From assembly GCF_016741875.1 (NCBI RefSeq), contig NZ_JAERRF010000013.1, forward strand, positions 1 through 64,000: a stretch of DNA of 64,000 nucleotides, written 5' to 3'. The stretch comes from Streptomyces coffeae. GTDB lineage: Bacteria; Actinomycetota; Actinomycetes; Streptomycetales; Streptomycetaceae. Under the pieces are notes generated by a model. That model did no database searches. It had not been told where the DNA came from and saw only the letters and a program-made list of their open reading frames with translations. The number at the start of each line of letters is the position of its first letter. Position 1 is the first letter of the stretch. Of the stretch, positions 39,928 through 48,996 are shown piece after piece. The position numbers and the translations under genes were made by a program.

Positions 39928-39954
39928 CTGGCACTCGGCACTGCGGAGTGCCAG
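39928..39954. promoter_or_regulatory. CIRCE element 2 downstream of the groES promoter
   Basis: CTGGCACTC-N9-GAGTGCCAG is a second CIRCE copy 46 bp after the first. Its symmetry extends to 13-bp perfect arms (39924-39936 and 39946-39958). It would lie in the 5' leader of groES. Confidence 0.9.
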
Positions 39955-40056
39955 CCACACAGCGACGGGCAGGTCCGGCACCCGCGACGACGGATCCACC
40001 TGGTCGCCACCTCAGACAGTTAACCCCGTGAGATCTCCGAAGGGGGAGGTCGGATC

Positions 40057-40365
40057 GTGACGACCACCAGCTCCAAGGTTGCCATCAAGCCGCTCGAGGA
40101 CCGCATCGTGGTCCAGCCGCTCGACGCCGAGCAGACCACGGCTTCCGGTCTGGTCATCCCGGACACCGCCAAGGAGAAGCCCCAGGAGGGCGTCGTCCTG
40201 GCCGTGGGCCCGGGCCGCTTCGAGGACGGCAACCGTCTTCCGCTCGACGTCGCCGTCGGTGACGTCGTGCTCTACAGCAAGTACGGCGGCACCGAGGTGA
40301 AGTACAGCGGCGAGGAGTACCTCGTCCTCTCGGCTCGCGACGTCCTCGCGATCATCGAGAAGTAA
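40057..40365 (+). CDS. groES: Co-chaperonin GroES (Hsp10)
   Basis: This 102-residue protein caps the GroEL cavity. It starts MTTTSSKVAIKPLEDRIVVQ, has the mobile loop region (QTTASGLVIPDTAKEKPQEG) and ends YLVLSARDVLAIIEK. The GTG follows GGGGGAGG. It is controlled by two CIRCE sites upstream. groEL follows after 94 bp that include a 10-bp GC hairpin. Confidence 0.97.
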   Translation: MTTTSSKVAIKPLEDRIVVQPLDAEQTTASGLVIPDTAKEKPQEGVVLAVGPGRFEDGNRLPLDVAVGDVVLYSKYGGTEVKYSGEEYLVLSARDVLAIIEK

Positions 40366-40387
40366 TCACCGAAGTTTTGCCTATGAG

Positions 40388-40433
40388 CCGCGCCCCGGTG
40401 CCCGTGTCACAGATACCCGGGGTCGGGGCGCGG
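40388..40433 (+). promoter_or_regulatory. Hairpin between groES and groEL
   Basis: CCGCGCCCCG (40388-40397) pairs with CGGGGCGCGG (40424-40433) around a 26-nt loop. It could be a partial terminator or an RNA processing site that sets the groES:groEL ratio. Confidence 0.55.
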
Positions 40434-40459
40434 TTCGTTTGAGAGGACATACGCAACTC

Positions 40460-42085
<1,626 letters not shown>

Positions 42086-42101
42086 CGCGCGCCGTACGCC
42101 A

Positions 42102-42141
42102 CGAAGGCGCGGTCACCCCGGTCGGGGTGACCGCGCCTTCG
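42102..42141 (+). terminator. Terminator of the groESL operon
   Basis: A 19-bp perfect inverted repeat (42102-42120 with 42123-42141) with almost no loop lies 17 bp after the groEL stop. It is the strongest stem in the window. Confidence 0.92.
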
Positions 42142-42222
42142 CGCTGCACGGGGGCGCGTTCGCTGCGCCTTCGCTGAGCCTTCGCTGGGCCTTCACGCTG
42201 AGGGGCGACTGCTGCGGGCGCG

Positions 42223-42996
42223 TTACCGGCGGGCGTAGTTGCGGCCGACCCGGTGGGAGACCGCGGACACCGCGGACCTCGGGACCAGCTTCGCCAGCCC
42301 CGTCATCGTCTTGTAGCGCGGGTCCGGAATCGACAGCGACTTCCCGCGCGAGAAGTCCTTCAGCGCCGTCGCGACCAGCCGGTCGGCGTCCAGCCACATC
42401 CAGCTCGGCACGCTGTCCGGCTTGATCCCGGCCCGCGCGTGGAACTCCGTCCGTACAAAACCGGGGCACAGCACCATCAGCCGGACACCCGCACCGGCCA
42501 GGTCCTTCGCCGCGCCCTGGGTGAACTGCACGACCCACGCCTTGCTCGCGCCGTACGTCCCGCGCGGGAAGAACGCCGCGATCGACGCCACGTTGATCAC
42601 CCCGCCGCGGCCCCGGGTGCGCATCGTCTCGCAGGCCGCGCTGGTGAGCCGGAGCACCGCCTCGCAGTGGAGTTTGAGCATCCGCAGCTCATCGGTGAGC
42701 GGCGCCTCCAGATAGCGGCCGCGGTTGCCGAACCCGGCGTTGTTGACGAGCAGATCGACCGGGTGTGTGCGATCGGCGAGCCGGGCCTCGACCGCCGCGA
42801 TGCCGTCCTCCTCGGACAGGTCGGCCCGCAGCACCTCGGCCTCCACGCCGTGCCGGTCGTGCAGATCCGCCGCCTGCTCGTGCAGCCGCTTCTCGTCGCG
42901 GGCGACGAGCACCAGGTTGTGCCCGTCGGCGGCAAGCCGGCTCGCGAAGGAGGCGCCGATGCCCGCCGTGGTCCCGGTAATCAGTGCAGTCGTCAT
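42223..42996 (-). CDS. Short-chain dehydrogenase/reductase
   Basis: The 257-residue classical SDR has the cofactor motif TGTTAGIG, VARDEKRLHEQA (Arg at the end of beta-2 suggests NADP preference), NNAG, the catalytic Ser in VINVASIAAFFP and YGASK with Tyr and Lys. The C-terminal region (WLDADRLVATALKDFSRGKS) resembles the DltE-type oxidoreductases, but the substrate is unknown. The start ATG is clear, with the Rossmann strand beginning at residue 3. It stands alone between groESL and a MOSC gene. Confidence 0.9.
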   Translation of the reverse strand: MTTALITGTTAGIGASFASRLAADGHNLVLVARDEKRLHEQAADLHDRHGVEAEVLRADLSEEDGIAAVEARLADRTHPVDLLVNNAGFGNRGRYLEAPLTDELRMLKLHCEAVLRLTSAACETMRTRGRGGVINVASIAAFFPRGTYGASKAWVVQFTQGAAKDLAGAGVRLMVLCPGFVRTEFHARAGIKPDSVPSWMWLDADRLVATALKDFSRGKSLSIPDPRYKTMTGLAKLVPRSAVSAVSHRVGRNYARR

Positions 42997-43205
42997 AGGC
43001 GCACGTTATCGGCAGGGGAGCGACCGGGCGGGCCGTGCGGCGATCTCGATCGGTCTTGGCCGGAACGAATGCTTCCGTCGGGGCGCGGGTTCCCGTGGCG
43101 TTCCCCCGCGTTCCCCTGTGTTCCTCCGCGTTGCGTTCCCCTGAGCTCCGCTGCGTTTCTCCGTGGTGGCCCGGAGCGGTTCCTCGGCGTCCGCGGGAGG
43201 GCTCG

Positions 43206-43907
43206 TCAGCGGTCGGTGTCGGCGCCCCGCCGCCGCTCGGCCTTCGCCAGGTAGTCGAGAGCCTTCTCCCGCGCCTCGGGGTGCAGAGCGTCACCCGCGG
43301 CCAGCACCCGCGGCAGCAGCACCCGTTCGGTGGTCTGGGCGCGGAACAGGAAGGAGACGGACACCTCGTGGTCGGGCCGGTGCACGATCTCGACGCGGTC
43401 GCCGGAGCGGACCTCACCCGGTTCGAGCACCCGCAGATAGGCGCCGGGGACGGCGGCCAGGGTGAACCGCTTCAGCCAGCCCCGCTCGCCCAGCCAGCCC
43501 GCGAACGTCCGGCAGGGGATGCGCGGCGAGGTCACCTCCAGCAGCAGATCGCGGCCGATCCGCCAGCGCTCGCCGACCAGGGTGCCGGAGACATCGATCC
43601 CGCGCGTGGTGAGGTTCTCGCCGAAGGCGCCGTTGTGCAGCTCACGGCCCAACTCGCGCTCCCAGAGGTCGAGGTCCTCGCGCGCGTAGGCATAAACCGC
43701 CTGGTCGTCGCCGCCGTGGTAGCGGGTGTCGCAGACGGCGTCTCCCGCCAGACCGCTGCCGCCGATGCCCTTCGGTCCGGGAGCCGTCACCCGCACCGGG
43801 CCGTCGACCGGCCGCTTGTCGATACCGGTGCCGGTGGGGCAGTCGGTGTAGTCGACCATCATCGCGCGCCCGACGTTCACGGTGAGCACGCCCGCGAATT
43901 GCACCAT
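43206..43907 (-). CDS. MOSC domain protein (YiiM-like)
   Basis: The 233-residue protein has a MOSC (Moco sulfurase C-terminal) domain: YHGGDDQAVYAYAREDLDLW, GAFGENLTTRGIDV and the conserved Cys in SPRIPCRTFAGW. A C-terminal segment (FLFRAQTTERVLLPRVLAAG) follows, as in YiiM. Such proteins handle molybdenum cofactor sulfur or N-hydroxylated base analogues. The start at 43907 (MVQFAGVLTVNVG) is chosen over an upstream ATG at 43934 that would add nine unconserved residues. It is divergent from a LysR gene across 80 bp. Confidence 0.87.
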   Translation of the reverse strand: MVQFAGVLTVNVGRAMMVDYTDCPTGTGIDKRPVDGPVRVTAPGPKGIGGSGLAGDAVCDTRYHGGDDQAVYAYAREDLDLWERELGRELHNGAFGENLTTRGIDVSGTLVGERWRIGRDLLLEVTSPRIPCRTFAGWLGERGWLKRFTLAAVPGAYLRVLEPGEVRSGDRVEIVHRPDHEVSVSFLFRAQTTERVLLPRVLAAGDALHPEAREKALDYLAKAERRRGADTDR

Positions 43908-43974
43908 GCTCGAACGGTAAACGACCAAGACCAAAGCGTCGACGCGATAGTGCGGTTCGTGTCCAAGGGTCGCT

Positions 43975-43980
43975 TATGCT
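43975..43980 (+). promoter_or_regulatory. -10 element of a nearly leaderless LysR transcript
   Basis: TATGCT lies 7 nt before ATG 43988, so transcription would begin one base before the start codon. No Shine-Dalgarno sequence is present. Confidence 0.42.
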
Positions 43981-43987
43981 CAAAGAC

Positions 43988-44896
43988 ATGATCGAGGCCC
44001 GTCATCTCAGGGTGCTGCGCGCGGTGGCCGCCACCGGCTCCTTCTCCGCGGCGGCGCGTGAGCTGGGCTGCACCCAGCCGGCCGTCAGCCAGCAGATGAA
44101 GGCCCTGGAGGGAGCCGCGGGCACCCCGCTGCTGATCCGTACCGGCCGGGAGATGCGGCTGACCGAGGCGGGCGAGGCCCTGGTGCGGCACGCCGCGGGC
44201 ATCCTGGCCGGGCTGACCGCCGCCGAGGAGGAGGTCGCGGCGATAGCCGGGCTGCGGGCGGGCCGGGTGCGGCTGGTGTCGTTCCCCAGCGGCAGTTCGA
44301 CGCTGGTGCCGACCGCGCTCGCCGAGATGCGCGCCGCTCACCCAGGGACCCGGGTCTCGCTGGTGGAGGCCGAACCGCCGCGCTCGGTGGAGATGCTCCG
44401 GGCGGGTGACTGTGAGATCGCCGTGGCCTTCCGCTATCCGCAGGTCGATGGCGCGGCGGAGGCGGGTCCGGGCTGGGAGGACCTGGTGGCCCGGCCGCTG
44501 CTGAGCGACCGGCTGGTGGTCGTGGTCCCGCGGGAGCACCGGCTGGCGGGGACCGGGACGGTGGGGATGGCGGAGCTGGCGGAGGAGCCGTGGATCGCGG
44601 GCTGCCCGCGCTGCCGCCGTCACCTGGTGGAGGTGTGCGAGTCCGAGGGCTTCACCCCGCGGATCGACTTCGCGACGGACGACTACCCGGCGGTGATCGG
44701 CCTGGTGGCGGCCGGGCTCGGGGTCGCGGTGCTGCCGGAGCTGGCGCTGGAGTCGGTGCGCGCCAAGGGGGCGGTGACGCTGGAGGTCAAGCCCGCGGTG
44801 CGGCGTGAGGTGGTGGCGCTGACACTGCCGGACCTGGCACGGGTGCCCGCGGTGGCGGCCACGCTGGACCGGCTGGAGCGGGCGGCATGCCGCTGA
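43988..44896 (+). CDS. LysR-family transcriptional regulator
   Basis: The 302-residue protein starts MIEARHLRVLRAVAATGSFS with the helix-turn-helix AARELGCTQPAVSQQMKALE. A LysR substrate-binding domain follows (RLVSFPSGSSTLVPTALAEM, DCEIAVAFRYP, VVVVPREHRLAG, VIGLVAAGLGVAVLPELALE). It is divergent from the MOSC gene and may control it, but no other target is suggested. ATG 43988 is preferred to 43976 because the latter lies inside a likely -10 element and MIEARHL is the usual LysR start. Confidence 0.9.
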   Translation: MIEARHLRVLRAVAATGSFSAAARELGCTQPAVSQQMKALEGAAGTPLLIRTGREMRLTEAGEALVRHAAGILAGLTAAEEEVAAIAGLRAGRVRLVSFPSGSSTLVPTALAEMRAAHPGTRVSLVEAEPPRSVEMLRAGDCEIAVAFRYPQVDGAAEAGPGWEDLVARPLLSDRLVVVVPREHRLAGTGTVGMAELAEEPWIAGCPRCRRHLVEVCESEGFTPRIDFATDDYPAVIGLVAAGLGVAVLPELALESVRAKGAVTLEVKPAVRREVVALTLPDLARVPAVAATLDRLERAACR

Positions 44897-45038
44897 GGGG
44901 CGCGTCGGGCCGGGGGCCTGCGCGGTGAGAGGCGTTGAGAACCCGCGCCGTACGGACGGAAATCCGCAGCTCGTCGTCTCCGGATGCGGCCGGATGGGTG
45001 ATGGAACGTTTCTTCAGTCGGTCGGGTGGGGCCTGCCG

Positions 45039-45356
45039 TCAGGATCCGGGAGGTCCTGACGAGGTGGCCACCGCGCGGTGGCGCGCCCGCCCCATGAGCT
45101 CCTCGCGTTCGTCCTCGGTCAGTCCGCCCCACACGCCGTACGGCTCGCGTACGGCGAGTGCGTGAGCCGCGCACTGCGCCCGTACCGGGCAGCGCATGCA
45201 CACCTCTTTCGCCGACATCTCCCGCGCGCTGCGGGCCGCGCCGCGCTCTCCCTCCGGGTGGAAGAAGAGCGAGCTGTCGACCCCGCGACACGCGGCCAGA
45301 AGCTGCCAGTCCCACAGGTCGGCGTTCGGACCGGGAAGACGGGAGAAATCTGCCAT
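45039..45356 (-). CDS. whiD: WhiB-family iron-sulfur regulator WhiD
   Basis: This 105-residue WhiB-like protein carries a redox-sensitive [4Fe-4S] cluster and partners the principal sigma factor. It has the four cysteine ligands (AACRG near 23; EVCMRCPVRAQC at 53, 56 and 62), the GVWGG turn and a basic C-terminal helix. MADFSRLPGPNADLWDWQLL matches, from memory, WhiD of S. coelicolor, needed for late spore maturation. The bldM neighbour confirms this (whiD and bldM are adjacent in S. coelicolor). The start at 45356 is chosen to match that family; ATG 45410 would add 18 residues. AGGAG lies 9 nt upstream. Confidence 0.93.
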   Translation of the reverse strand: MADFSRLPGPNADLWDWQLLAACRGVDSSLFFHPEGERGAARSAREMSAKEVCMRCPVRAQCAAHALAVREPYGVWGGLTEDEREELMGRARHRAVATSSGPPGS

Positions 45357-45405
45357 TGCCTTGTCTCCTCGAAGCGATCGGCTGCGGACGCTGTGTCCTG
45401 GGTCG

Positions 45406-45420
45406 TACACCTACGGTGTA
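45406..45420. promoter_or_regulatory. 15-bp palindrome upstream of whiD
   Basis: TACACC-TAC-GGTGTA lies 50-64 bp upstream of the whiD start within an AT-rich patch, probably overlapping its promoter. It is a candidate operator; the binding protein is unknown. Confidence 0.45.
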
Positions 45421-45579
45421 AGTAGATGTAAATATGACTCATTGCGAATCTAGCCACACAGCTCGGCAAATTGGAAGCAAGGTCGCCAAATGCCACCGAA
45501 GGGGATGACCTGGGGAGGACCGATGGGGGAGAGGCACTGCGGCGCGACCGGCGCGACGAAGCAGCTCTGTATCCGTCCC

Positions 45580-45594
45580 CTCACGTAGAGTGTC
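45580..45594. promoter_or_regulatory. Possible BldD box
   Basis: CTCACGTAGAGTGTC fits the BldD consensus nTnACnCWGnGTnAn at 7 of 9 fixed positions. It lies 20 bp upstream of the -35 of the bldM promoter. bldM is a known BldD target in Streptomyces, but this particular site is an inference. Confidence 0.35.
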
Positions 45595-45613
45595 GAAGGT
45601 GGCCGCCGAACCC

Positions 45614-45641
45614 CGTAACTCTTTCGGGTGACCGTCGTTGA
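45614..45641 (+). promoter_or_regulatory. Sigma-BldN-type promoter of bldM
   Basis: CGTAAC (45614-45619) and CGTTGA (45636-45641) with a 16-bp spacer match the sigma-BldN consensus (CGTAAC-N16/17-CGTTGA) exactly. bldM p1 is the classical sigma-BldN target. It predicts a leader of about 117 nt. Confidence 0.88.
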
Positions 45642-45764
45642 GAGTGCGGAGGCGGTTGATGGGTAAAGCTCTCGGACAGATATCCGGGGCTGTCAATCGC
45701 ACAGGTGACGATATGTACCAGCCTGGAGGCTCAAGGTGACGCGCATCAGCTGCGGAGGGCGGCC

Positions 45765-46376
45765 ATGACATCCGTCCTCGTCTGCGACGACTCCCCGCTT
45801 GCCCGAGAAGCACTGCGCCGCGCGGTGGCGACCGTGCCCGGTGTCGAGCGTGTGACGACAGCGGCCAACGGCGAGGAAGTCCTCCGCCGCTGGGGTGCCG
45901 ACCGCTCGGATCTGATTCTGATGGACGTACGGATGCCCGGTCTCGGCGGAGTCGAGACCGTGCGGCGGCTGCTGTCCGCCGACCCCGGCGCCCGGATCAT
46001 CATGCTCACGGTGGCCGAGGATCTCGATGGAGTGGCGCTGGCGGTGGCCGCCGGCGCCCGTGGCTATCTGCACAAGGACGCCTCGCGCGCCGAGTTGCGG
46101 GCCACCGTGACCCAGGCGCTGGCCGACCCCACGTGGCGGCTGGCGCCGAGGCGGCTGCGGTCCGCCGAGATGGGCGCGGCGCCCACCCTCACCGCGCGGG
46201 AGATCCAGGTGCTGGAGGGCATGAGCCACGGCCGGTCCAACGCCGAGATCGGCCGTGAGCTGTTCCTCTCCGAGGACACGGTCAAGACGCACGCCCGCCG
46301 GCTGTTCAAGAAGCTCGGTGCTTCGGACCGGGCGCATGCGGTGGCCCTCGGGTTCCGCTGGGGGCTGGTCCGCTAG
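45765..46376 (+). CDS. bldM: Developmental response regulator BldM
   Basis: The 203-residue protein has a receiver domain (SVLVCDDSPLAREALRRAV, LMDVRMPGLGG with the phospho-acceptor-type Asp near 54, LHKDASRAELR) and a LuxR-type HTH (LTAREIQVLEGMSHGRSNAE, IGRELFLSEDTVKTHARRLF). Length and sequence match BldM (WhiK), which controls aerial hyphae and sporulation genes as a homodimer or with WhiI. BldM is an atypical regulator that works without phosphorylation in S. coelicolor. It is transcribed from a sigma-BldN promoter at 45614. CGGAGGG precedes the ATG. Its stop codon lies inside a terminator palindrome. Confidence 0.95.
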   Translation: MTSVLVCDDSPLAREALRRAVATVPGVERVTTAANGEEVLRRWGADRSDLILMDVRMPGLGGVETVRRLLSADPGARIIMLTVAEDLDGVALAVAAGARGYLHKDASRAELRATVTQALADPTWRLAPRRLRSAEMGAAPTLTAREIQVLEGMSHGRSNAEIGRELFLSEDTVKTHARRLFKKLGASDRAHAVALGFRWGLVR

Positions 46377-46387
46377 CGGACCAGCCC
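46362..46387. terminator. Palindromic terminator overlapping the bldM stop codon
   Basis: A 26-bp perfect palindrome with 12-bp arms (46362-46373 and 46376-46387) has the TAG stop at 46374-46376 at its centre. Confidence 0.75.
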
Positions 46388-46422
46388 ATCGTCGACGTGC
46401 TGCGCAGCGGGGGCGCGACGGT

Positions 46423-46448
46423 CCCCGCCCGCCGGGTGGCGGGCGGGG
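46423..46448 (+). terminator. Second hairpin after bldM
   Basis: CCCCGCCCGCC (46423-46433) and GGCGGGCGGGG (46438-46448) form an 11-bp all-GC stem with loop GGGT, 47 bp after the bldM stop. It backs up the first terminator and separates bldM from shbA. Confidence 0.8.
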
Positions 46449-46665
46449 CGAGAGCGGGTGCGGCGGGTGCTGTGGCAACGGCTTGTATCAGTTCCCCGCG
46501 CGATGCCGCATCCTTGATGGTGTGGAGTTCCTCGGGGACGAGTCGGTAGGGCGTGAGGGGAGAGCGCAGGACGTGACGACAGCCGGCGCACCTGCTCATA
46601 ACGCTTCAGCGCACAACCAAGGACGCGGTGCCACGGAGCCTCCGGGCCCAAGGCACCATGGACGG

Positions 46666-47277
46666 ATGCGCGACGACGAGAGGCCAGGGCTGCCCAAGGG
46701 CGGTGCCCCGGGGGCCACCGGGGCGATCGGTGCCCTGGTCGGGCGCGCCGTCGAAGGGGATGAGCAGGCCACTCATGACCTGCTCGCCCATGTGCATCCG
46801 CTGGCCCTGCGCTACTGCCGTACGCGGCTGTCCAGACTGCCCGGGGACGCCCGGCACTTTGTGGACGACCTCGCGCAGGAGGTCTGTCTCGCGGTGCTCT
46901 GCGCGCTGCCGCGCTACCGCGACACCGGCAAGCCCTTCGAGGCGTTCGTCGTGGCCATCGCCGCGCACAAGGTCGCGGATCTCCAGCGGGCCGCCATGCG
47001 TCACCCGGGGAGCACCGCCGTGCCCTCGGACGAGATGCCGGAGCAGCCGGACGACTCCCTGGGGCCCGAGGAGCGGGCGCTGCTCAGCAGTGACGCGGAG
47101 TGGGCCAAGAAGCTGCTCGCCAATCTCCCGGAGAACCAGCGCGAGCTGGTGCTGCTCCGGGTCGCGGTCGGGCTGACCGCCGAGGAGACCGGACAGATGC
47201 TCGGGATGTCGCCCGGAGCGGTACGGGTCGCGCAGCACCGCGCCCTCAGCAGGCTGCGCGCGCTCGCCGAGCAGTAG
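46666..47277 (+). CDS. shbA: ECF sigma factor ShbA
   Basis: The 203-residue ECF sigma factor has region 2 (LLAHVHPLALRYCRTRL, HFVDDLAQEVCLAVLCALP) and region 4 (LANLPENQRELVLLRVAVGL, GMSPGAVRVAQHRALSRLRA). Position between bldM and guaB matches ShbA, which in S. griseus transcribes the gene of the principal sigma factor HrdB. ATG 46666 follows ACGG closely; GTG 46573 would add 31 mostly disordered residues and remains possible. There is no anti-sigma gene beside it, as is usual for ShbA. A small hairpin at 47305-47320 may end the transcript. Confidence 0.85.
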   Translation: MRDDERPGLPKGGAPGATGAIGALVGRAVEGDEQATHDLLAHVHPLALRYCRTRLSRLPGDARHFVDDLAQEVCLAVLCALPRYRDTGKPFEAFVVAIAAHKVADLQRAAMRHPGSTAVPSDEMPEQPDDSLGPEERALLSSDAEWAKKLLANLPENQRELVLLRVAVGLTAEETGQMLGMSPGAVRVAQHRALSRLRALAEQ

Positions 47278-47403
47278 CCATGGGCCCGGCCTGAGCTGCG
47301 GCATTGTGCGGGTGCGCACAGTTGTCCACAGGGCGGGATGGGGCACCTGGGAAGGCCGTTAGCATGGGAGTCCGCGCTGGGGCAAGACCATTGGAAGGGT
47401 GTC

Positions 47404-48906
47404 ATGACTGACAACGTCGACGGAGTGCCTGAGAAGTTCGCGATGCTCGGGCTGACGTACGACGACGTGCTGCTGCTGCCGGGCGCCTCCGAGGTGCTGC
47501 CGAACGCGGTCGACACCTCGTCCAGGGTCTCTCGGAACGTCCGGGTGAACATCCCGCTGCTGTCCGCCGCGATGGACAAGGTCACCGAGTCCCGGATGGC
47601 CATCGCCATGGCCCGGCAGGGCGGCGCGGGTGTGCTGCACCGCAATCTGTCCATCGAGGACCAGGCCAACCAGGTCGATCTGGTCAAGCGCTCCGAGTCC
47701 GGCATGGTGACCGACCCGATCACGGTCCGCCCGGACGCCACGCTCCACGAGGCGGACGCGCTGTGCGCGAAGTTCCGCATCAGCGGTGTCCCGGTGACCG
47801 ACGCGGCGGGGAAGCTGCTCGGCATCGTCACCAACCGTGACATGGCCTTCGAGGTGGACCGCGGCCGTCAGGTCCGCGAGGTGATGACCCCGATGCCGCT
47901 GGTCACCGGCAAGGTGGGGATCTCCGGCGAGGACGCGATGCAGCTGCTGCGCCGCCACAAGATCGAGAAGCTGCCCCTGGTGGACGACGCCGGGGTGCTC
48001 AAGGGCCTGATCACGGTCAAGGACTTCGTCAAGGCCGAGCAGTACCCCCACGCTGCCAAGGACGCCGAGGGCCGGCTGGTCGTGGGCGCGGCCGTGGGTG
48101 TCGGCGACGAGGCGTTCGACCGGGCCCAGGCGCTGGTCGAGGCCGGGGCCGACTTCCTGGTGGTGGACAGCGCCCATGGCCACAGCCGGGGCATCCTCGA
48201 CATGATCGCCAAGGTGAAGTCCAATGTCGCGGTCGATGTGGTGGGCGGCAATGTCGCCACCCGGGACGGCGCCCAGGCGCTGATCGACGCCGGTGTGGAC
48301 GGGGTCAAGGTCGGCGTCGGTCCGGGCTCCATCTGCACCACCCGCGTGGTCGCGGGTATCGGTGTGCCCCAGGTGACCGCGATCTACGAGGCGGCGCAGG
48401 CGTGCCACGCGGCCGGTGTGCCGCTGATCGGCGATGGCGGGCTCCAGTTCTCCGGTGATATCGCCAAGGCCATCGCGGCCGGTGCCGACACGGTGATGCT
48501 GGGCAGCCTGCTGGCCGGGTGCGAGGAGTCGCCGGGCGAGATGGTCTTCATCAACGGCAAGCAGTTCAAGTCCTACCGGGGCATGGGGTCGCTGGGCGCC
48601 ATGCAGTCGCGCGGCCAGGGCCGTTCCTTCTCCAAGGACCGCTACTTCCAGGACAATGTCCTCTCCGAGGACAAGCTGGTCCCCGAGGGCATCGAGGGCC
48701 AGGTGCCTTACCGCGGCCCGCTGGCCTCCGTCGCCCATCAGCTGGTGGGCGGTCTGCGGGCGTCCATGGGCTATGTCGGCTCGGCCGATGTGGCGGAGCT
48801 GAAGGACAAGGGCCGCTTTGTGCGGATCACCGCGGCCGGTCTCAAGGAGAGCCACCCGCATGACATCCAGATGACCACCGAGGCGCCCAACTACTCCGGC
48901 CGCTGA
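47404..48906 (+). CDS. guaB: Inosine-5'-monophosphate dehydrogenase
   Basis: GuaB oxidises IMP to XMP, the first committed step to GMP. The 500-residue protein starts MTDNVDGVPEKFAMLGLTYD and has the pair of CBS domains (about residues 100-220). The catalytic loop GVGPGSICTTR contains the active-site Cys, and the flap YRGMGSLGAMQSR and C-terminal LVGGLRASMGYVG are intact. The start at 47404 follows GGAAGGG. It has a CBS-less paralogue 90 bp downstream. Confidence 0.96.
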   Translation: MTDNVDGVPEKFAMLGLTYDDVLLLPGASEVLPNAVDTSSRVSRNVRVNIPLLSAAMDKVTESRMAIAMARQGGAGVLHRNLSIEDQANQVDLVKRSESGMVTDPITVRPDATLHEADALCAKFRISGVPVTDAAGKLLGIVTNRDMAFEVDRGRQVREVMTPMPLVTGKVGISGEDAMQLLRRHKIEKLPLVDDAGVLKGLITVKDFVKAEQYPHAAKDAEGRLVVGAAVGVGDEAFDRAQALVEAGADFLVVDSAHGHSRGILDMIAKVKSNVAVDVVGGNVATRDGAQALIDAGVDGVKVGVGPGSICTTRVVAGIGVPQVTAIYEAAQACHAAGVPLIGDGGLQFSGDIAKAIAAGADTVMLGSLLAGCEESPGEMVFINGKQFKSYRGMGSLGAMQSRGQGRSFSKDRYFQDNVLSEDKLVPEGIEGQVPYRGPLASVAHQLVGGLRASMGYVGSADVAELKDKGRFVRITAAGLKESHPHDIQMTTEAPNYSGR

Positions 48907-48996
48907 CGCCCATGCCCCGCGCGACCCCGGGCCACGGGGCCCGCGCGGCGGGCAGGGATACTGATAGGGCAGATTCAGGCAGCGAAAGGCACCCAC

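Larger units (their letters stand above)
45357..45764. other. Divergent whiD-bldM control region (408 bp, no gene)
   Basis: The gap holds an unusually AT-rich patch (45410-45480), the palindrome at 45406-45420, a BldD-box-like sequence at 45580-45594 and a sigma-BldN-type promoter at 45614-45641. I see no ORF with a ribosome binding site. It is the longest non-coding stretch in the window apart from the pseudogene region. Confidence 0.7.

Noticed and set aside
42142..42210. A repeat element of GCCTTCGCTG units after groEL
   Set aside because: Three imperfect 10-bp copies follow the terminator; they are too short and irregular to call an element.
43080..43160. A repeat array of GCGTTCCCC units between the SDR and MOSC genes
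   Set aside because: Copies are irregularly spaced and degenerate; it looks like low-complexity intergenic drift.
47305..47320. A terminator after shbA
   Set aside because: TGTGCG-GGTG-CGCACA has only 6-bp arms, well below the other stems here, so I mention it but do not list it as a feature.
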